The translations under genes and the position numbers were made by a program. From Prevotella communis (GTDB lineage: Bacteria; Bacteroidota; Bacteroidia; Bacteroidales; Bacteroidaceae), in the NCBI RefSeq assembly GCF_022024175.1, contig NZ_CP091794.1, forward strand, positions 1,178,001 through 1,242,000: a DNA stretch of 64,000 nt, written 5' to 3'. The notes under the pieces were generated by a model that saw only the letters and a list, made by a program, of their open reading frames with translations, was not told where the DNA came from and made no database searches. Shown here in pieces: positions 60,246-64,000 of this stretch. How positions within the stretch are numbered: position 1 is the first letter of the stretch; each line of letters begins with the position of its first letter.

Positions 60246-61454
60246 TTATGCCAAGCAATCATCGAGTGCCTTGGTGATAGCTTCTTTATCCAGATGTTGT
60301 CCTATGAAGACAATCTTCTGCATGCGGTCGCCATACTGCTCGTCCCAGTCGGCACGCAGGGCCGCGTCGCGTTCCATCATCTGTGCCAGTTCGTCTTTAG
60401 GCATTGTGGCAAACCACTGTCCTGCCTGACGGATGCTTACCTGTTTACCTGCCTGTTCAAAGAGGTAGCACATATCCAACTCGTCGTTGAAATAGCAGAT
60501 ACCCTTGGCACGTATCACGCCCTTTGGCCATTTGCGAGCCACGAAATCATCAAAGAGTCCCAGTTTGAAGGGACCGCGACGATAATATACGAAGGTTCCT
60601 ATACCATATTCCTCTGCCTCGCCCTCATCGTGATGATGGTGATGATGGTGGTGCTCGTGCTCATCGTGGTCATCGTGGTGATGCTCATCGTCGTCATGGT
60701 CGTCATCGTCGTCCTCGTCCTCCTCATGATGACGCTCAACCTCTTGAATCCAGGCTGCAGACGTAGCCACCTTATCAAAGTCGAACATATTGGTATTCAG
60801 AATCTTATCAAAGTCCACGTCACCATAGTTACACTCAATAATTTCGGCCTTGGGTTGCAGTGTACGCACAATACTGCGAATGCGTCCCAGTTCCTCGGGT
60901 GTCACCTCAGCGGCCTTGTTGAGCAGCACGATGTTACAGAACTCAATCTGCTGAATCACCAGGTTTTCGATATCCTCTTCGTCGATGTCAGGACGGGTGA
61001 GCAGCGCACCACCCTCAAACTCGTCGCGCATACGCAGGGCATCTACCACGGTGACGATACAATCCAGGCGGGGACAGCCGTCCTTTGTCAGTTCCGGATC
61101 CATCGAGGGGATAGAACAGATGGTCTGGGCAATGGGGCCAGGTTCGCAGATACCGCTGGCCTCGATGACGATATAGTCGAAGCGCTGCATCTGGATAATG
61201 TCCTGCAACTGCTTCACGAGGTCCATTTTCAGTGTGCAGCAGATGCATCCGTTTTGCAGTGCCACCAGCGAGTCGTCCTGCTGGTTCACCACGCCACCTT
61301 GTTGAATCAGTGTGGCGTCGATATTTACCTCACCGATATCATTCACGATAACGGCAAACTTAATACCTTTCTCGTTGGAAAGGATACGATTCAGTAATGT
61401 TGTCTTGCCGCTACCCAGATAACCTGTCAGCAGCAATACGGGAGTTTCTTTCAT
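60246..61454 (-). CDS. COG0523 (CobW/Zng-type) GTPase metallochaperone
   Basis: A 402-residue G3E GTPase. The P-loop is GYLGSGKTTLLN at residues 10-21, the metal-binding motif is GCICCTL, and VLLNKAAEVTPEEL contains the N-K-x guanine region. Residues about 240-280 are a His/Asp/Glu-rich stretch, likely binding zinc or another metal, before a CobW_C domain. It is the last gene of an operon with pyrB and pyrI; pyrI itself needs zinc, so supply of zinc to PyrI or another pyrimidine enzyme is a reasonable inference. True cobalamin-pathway CobW is unlikely. Confidence 0.88.
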   Translation of the reverse strand: MKETPVLLLTGYLGSGKTTLLNRILSNEKGIKFAVIVNDIGEVNIDATLIQQGGVVNQQDDSLVALQNGCICCTLKMDLVKQLQDIIQMQRFDYIVIEASGICEPGPIAQTICSIPSMDPELTKDGCPRLDCIVTVVDALRMRDEFEGGALLTRPDIDEEDIENLVIQQIEFCNIVLLNKAAEVTPEELGRIRSIVRTLQPKAEIIECNYGDVDFDKILNTNMFDFDKVATSAAWIQEVERHHEEDEDDDDDHDDDEHHHDDHDEHEHHHHHHHHDEGEAEEYGIGTFVYYRRGPFKLGLFDDFVARKWPKGVIRAKGICYFNDELDMCYLFEQAGKQVSIRQAGQWFATMPKDELAQMMERDAALRADWDEQYGDRMQKIVFIGQHLDKEAITKALDDCLA

Positions 61455-61481
61455 CTTATCTTAATTCTTAACTCTAAATTA
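61450..61481 (-). repeat. Degenerate heptamer tract between pyrI and the COG0523 gene
   Basis: On the + strand units like TTAATTC, TTAACTC, TAAATTA follow each other at 7-nt spacing. The tract includes the pyrI stop codon (61479-61481). Confidence 0.6.
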
Positions 61482-61925
61482 AACCAGTTCCACCTTGTTG
61501 ATATCCTGTTCCTTCTCGCAGTAGTGGCAAGTCAGGATACCGTCCTGCACGTGGAAATGCGTTTGCATGGGTTCGTTGTTGGTGATGCACTTGGGGTTGT
61601 TGCACTTCACGATACCCTTGATCTCAGCTGGTGTCACCACAGCTTTCTTCTCCACCACCTCATAGTCGCGGATGATGCTCAGTATCACGTTTGGGGCCAC
61701 CACCGACAGGCGTGATATCTCGTCGTCGGTAAAGAATTTGTCCGACACCTTGATGATACCCTTGCATCCCACTTTCTTTGAAGGGTAGTTGAAACCGATG
61801 GTAACAGGGGTCTGCAGACTGAACAGGCCCAGAATGGAGGCTACCTGATAAGTCTTGTCTGTGGGTATGTGGTCGATAACGGTACCATGTTGGATGGCAG
61901 CCACTAATCTTTCCTTCTTATTCAT
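61479..61925 (-). CDS. pyrI: Aspartate carbamoyltransferase, regulatory subunit
   Basis: Allosteric subunit that binds nucleotides and holds the catalytic PyrB trimers together. From the ATG at 61923-61925 the 148 residues start [20 protein letters not shown]. The C-terminal zinc domain has CNNPKC and, about 20 residues later, CHYC. It is 16 nt after pyrB and is followed by the COG0523 gene. The TTG three codons upstream is rejected. Confidence 0.95.
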   Translation of the reverse strand: MNKKERLVAAIQHGTVIDHIPTDKTYQVASILGLFSLQTPVTIGFNYPSKKVGCKGIIKVSDKFFTDDEISRLSVVAPNVILSIIRDYEVVEKKAVVTPAEIKGIVKCNNPKCITNNEPMQTHFHVQDGILTCHYCEKEQDINKVELV

Positions 61926-61927
61926 AA

Positions 61928-61944
61928 TAGTCAATTTTCAATTA
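61928..61944 (-). repeat. Short heptamer tract at the pyrB-pyrI junction
   Basis: TCAATTT and TCAATTA on the + strand; the second unit contains the pyrB stop codon. It is the same unit family as 3036-3062. Confidence 0.5.
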
Positions 61945-62889
61945 CTTGATAATCGTCTTATCGTTTTTCACATCATCGAGTGTGATGCCCAGCACATCGC
62001 AGAAGATAGCCTCACGTGCAAAGAGTCCGTTACCAGCCTGCTGGATATAGTAAGCATGTGGGTTGTCGTCCACCTCGTAGGCAATCTCGTTCACGCGTGG
62101 CAGCGGATGCAGGATCTTCATGTTGGGCTTAGCATTCTTCAGCAACTCGTTGTTCAGCACATACACATTCTTCACGCGCTCATACTCCATGAGGTCCGAG
62201 AAACGCTCCTTCTGTACACGCGTCATATAAAGGATGTCGGCATCGGCAATCACCTTCTCGTTGAATGCCGTGTGCTCCTGGTACTTAATGCCGTGCTCGT
62301 CGCAGTAGAGCTTGTACTCCTTGGGCATAGCCAATTCCTTGGGAGCCACGAAATGGAATGTGGGGTTGAAGTGGCGCATAGCCATGAGCAGTGAGTGAAC
62401 GGTACGTCCGTATTTCAAGTCGCCCACCATATATATATTAAGGTTCTCCAGTGTGCCCTGCGTCTTGTAGATAGAGTAGAGGTCGAGCATGCACTGTGAG
62501 GGATGCTGATGGGCACCGTCACCAGCGTTGACAATGGGTACCGGAGCAACCTCAGAGGCATATTGTGCAGCCCCCTCGATATAGTGGCGCATCACGATGA
62601 CATCGGCATAGTTGGAGACCATCAGAATAGTGTCTTTCAGTGTCTCGCCCTTGGTGCCACTGGTCACCTTTGGGTCGGCAAAGCCTATGACACGTGCGCC
62701 AAGTCGGTTGGCTGCTGTTTCGAAAGAAAGGCGGGTTCTGGTACTGGGCTCAAAAAACAAGGTGGCAACGACTTTGCCTTTGAGCAATTCTCTGTTGGGA
62801 TGCTTTTCAAACTCCTGTGCCATCTCAATCATGTAGAGGATTTTCTCACGAGTGAGATCGGCAATGGTGACGAAATTATGTTTATCCAT
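61942..62889 (-). CDS. pyrB: Aspartate carbamoyltransferase, catalytic subunit
   Basis: Condenses carbamoyl phosphate and aspartate, the committed step of pyrimidine synthesis. The 315 residues contain [15 protein letters not shown] (carbamoyl-phosphate site), [29 protein letters not shown] and HPLPRVNEI. It is the first gene of pyrB-pyrI-COG0523. Its promoter lies in the 64-bp repeat shared with glyA. Confidence 0.96.
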   Translation of the reverse strand: MDKHNFVTIADLTREKILYMIEMAQEFEKHPNRELLKGKVVATLFFEPSTRTRLSFETAANRLGARVIGFADPKVTSGTKGETLKDTILMVSNYADVIVMRHYIEGAAQYASEVAPVPIVNAGDGAHQHPSQCMLDLYSIYKTQGTLENLNIYMVGDLKYGRTVHSLLMAMRHFNPTFHFVAPKELAMPKEYKLYCDEHGIKYQEHTAFNEKVIADADILYMTRVQKERFSDLMEYERVKNVYVLNNELLKNAKPNMKILHPLPRVNEIAYEVDDNPHAYYIQQAGNGLFAREAIFCDVLGITLDDVKNDKTIIK

Positions 62890-62912
62890 AGATGGCTGAA
62901 TTGTTTTATTCA

Positions 62913-62976
62913 GGCTGCAAAGTTACGAAATTTAAGTGAAAAGTGAATAGTGAAAAGTGAAAAATTTGCTGCCGCT
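62913..62976 (-). repeat. 64-bp promoter-containing repeat, pyrB copy
   Basis: Second copy of the block at 60084-60147, one mismatch. It contains TAACTTTG (62918-62925, minus strand), four GTGAAAA-type heptamers (62936-62963) and AGTGAAAAATTTGCTGCCGC at 62956-62975. Confidence 0.93.
62918..62925 (-). promoter_or_regulatory. -7 promoter element of pyrBI
   Basis: TAACTTTG on the minus strand, 29 nt before the pyrB ATG. Confidence 0.75.
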
Positions 62977-63058
62977 TAATGATTTTCAATATTTTATTAT
63001 TAATTCTGTCGGAAAATACCGACGAAGGCAGGCTGCATCTCGGAAAAATTCAAATAAA

Positions 63059-63090
63059 TTTGGTTTTTCGCTCGATTTGCACTACCTTTG
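63059..63090 (+). promoter_or_regulatory. Promoter of fabD
   Basis: TTTG (63059-63062) and TACCTTTG (63083-63090), spacing 20 nt; leader about 36 nt. Confidence 0.85.
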
Positions 63091-63132
63091 CAGCCGCAAA
63101 CATTTATTCATCAATAAATTAAGTAGAAAAAA

Positions 63133-64000
63133 ATGAAAGCATTTGTTTTCCCTGGACAGGGAGCACAGTTCGTAGGAATGGGTAAGGACCTCTACGACAA
63201 CAACGCAACAGCAAAGGAACTTTTTGAAAAGGCTAACGAGATTCTGGGCTACAGAATCACAGATATTATGTTCGAGGGTACGGACGACGACCTGAAGCAG
63301 ACTAAGGTCACTCAGCCTGCCGTATTCCTTCATTCAGTTATCTCTGCTATCTGCATGGGCGACGCCTTCCAGCCCGCTATGACTGCTGGTCACTCTCTGG
63401 GTGAGTTCTCAGCACTCGTTGCTGCTGGTGCCCTGAGTTTCGAAGACGGCTTGCGTCTGGTTTACGCTCGTGCTATGGCTATGCAGAAGGCTTGTGAGGC
63501 AGCTCCCTCTACGATGGCTGCTATCATCGGCTTGCCCGACGAGAAAGTTGAGGAGGTTTGTGCTGGTATCAATCGCGAAGGCAATATCGTGGTTTGTGCT
63601 AACTACAACAACCCTGGCCAGCTGGTTATCTCTGGTAATGTGGACGCCATCAACGAGGCTTGCGAGCAGTTGAAGGCTGCCGGTGCTAAGCGTGCCCTGC
63701 CCCTGAAGGTGGGTGGTGCTTTCCACAGCCCCCTGATGCAACCCGCTAAGGACGAGCTCCAGGCTGCTATCGAGAAAACAGAGTTCAAGACTCCTAAGTG
63801 TCCTGTTTATCAGAATGTGGACGGTAAGCCCCATACAGAGCCTGCTGAGATCAAGCAGAACCTCATCGCTCAGCTCACCTCTTCTGTACGCTGGACACAG
63901 TGTGTGCAGAATATGATTGCCGACGGTGCCGACGACTTCACCGAGTGCGGTCCTGGTAAGGCTCTGCAGGGCATGATTGCCAAGATTAACAAGGAAGTAA
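63133..64000 (+). CDS. fabD: Malonyl-CoA:ACP transacylase, 3' end outside the window
   Basis: Transfers malonyl groups from CoA to acyl carrier protein for fatty-acid synthesis. From ATG 63133 the frame is open for 289 codons to the window edge. Motifs: FVFPGQGAQFVGMGKDLY, the nucleophile Ser in TAGHSLGEFSALVAAGAL, the His in GGAFHSPLMQPA, and a C-terminal ECGPGKALQGM. The family is usually about 290-310 residues, so only the last few residues are missing. Confidence 0.95.
   Translation, partial: MKAFVFPGQGAQFVGMGKDLYDNNATAKELFEKANEILGYRITDIMFEGTDDDLKQTKVTQPAVFLHSVISAICMGDAFQPAMTAGHSLGEFSALVAAGALSFEDGLRLVYARAMAMQKACEAAPSTMAAIIGLPDEKVEEVCAGINREGNIVVCANYNNPGQLVISGNVDAINEACEQLKAAGAKRALPLKVGGAFHSPLMQPAKDELQAAIEKTEFKTPKCPVYQNVDGKPHTEPAEIKQNLIAQLTSSVRWTQCVQNMIADGADDFTECGPGKALQGMIAKINKEV

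Noticed and set aside
60294..61397. 367-residue + strand frame opposite the COG0523 gene
   Set aside because: It is an antisense shadow with low-complexity valine/histidine runs; the minus strand holds intact GTPase motifs.
60246..61454. CobW as a cobalamin biosynthesis gene linked to cobUTS
   Set aside because: It lies 50 kb from cobUTS in the pyrBI operon and has the His/Asp-rich tract of COG0523 metal chaperones.

Overview
The window looks like a chromosomal segment of a Prevotella-type member of the Bacteroidota. The protein families point there (PafA phosphatase, DUF4301, DUF3943, DUF4861, GldB, CotH/lamin-tail surface proteins, BspA-like repeats, ferredoxin-dependent 2-oxoacid oxidoreductase). 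So do the promoters: TAnnTTTG at -7, often with TTTG about 19-20 nt upstream, recurs in front of most transcription units. No tRNA, rRNA or CRISPR array was seen. Family assignments come from reading the sequence and remembering the families; no database search was run.

Layout. 1-2.5 kb: 2-oxoacid:ferredoxin oxidoreductase operon. 2.5-5.9 kb: leftward phosphatase operon (histidine acid phosphatase, PafA-like phosphatase, Sel1 protein). 6-7.8 kb: small secreted protein and a twin-arginine aldo/keto reductase. 7.8-10.3 kb: cobUTS for cobalamin lower-ligand assembly. 10.4-13.7 kb: Nif3-like protein, zinc-ribbon coiled-coil protein, HsdR_N-like protein, holA. 13.7-16.8 kb: an AT-rich gap, an HTH regulator and pyrK-pyrD. 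16.9-20.2 kb: a large pectate-lyase-like secreted protein. 20.3-33 kb: mostly leftward housekeeping genes (aroC, slyD, dedA, TPR protein, glnS, mltG, DUF4301, DUF3943, pfkA). 33.1-34.2 kb: a HAD lipoprotein.

34.2-44.4 kb is the accessory part. It holds a 462-bp MITE-like element with about 105-bp inverted arms around a 22-bp minisatellite, a DUF2442 gene with a disrupted end, a 3' fragment of pgk, a probable noncoding RNA with its own promoter and terminator, five co-directional AT-rich genes for secreted proteins and lipoproteins (two Sel1, one WG-repeat, one RHS-like), a HepT/MntA toxin-antitoxin pair, and an IS110-family element with structured noncoding flanks.

44.4-64 kb returns to core and polysaccharide-related genes: WYL regulator and hemW, DUF4861, GldB, a DPP-IV peptidase followed by a GH88/105-DUF4861 fusion, an LRR lipoprotein, a 1454-residue CotH/lamin-tail protein, glyA, a pyrB-pyrI-COG0523 operon, and the start of fabD.

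The most unusual feature is a window-wide set of short tandem repeats with a 7-nt period. Unit sequences differ between loci but the period is fixed. They sit at tight gene junctions, often containing the stop codon of the adjoining gene, and also occur in frame inside cobS, hemW and a DUF4861 gene. In addition, a 64-bp block with 63 identical positions covers the promoters of both glyA and pyrB.
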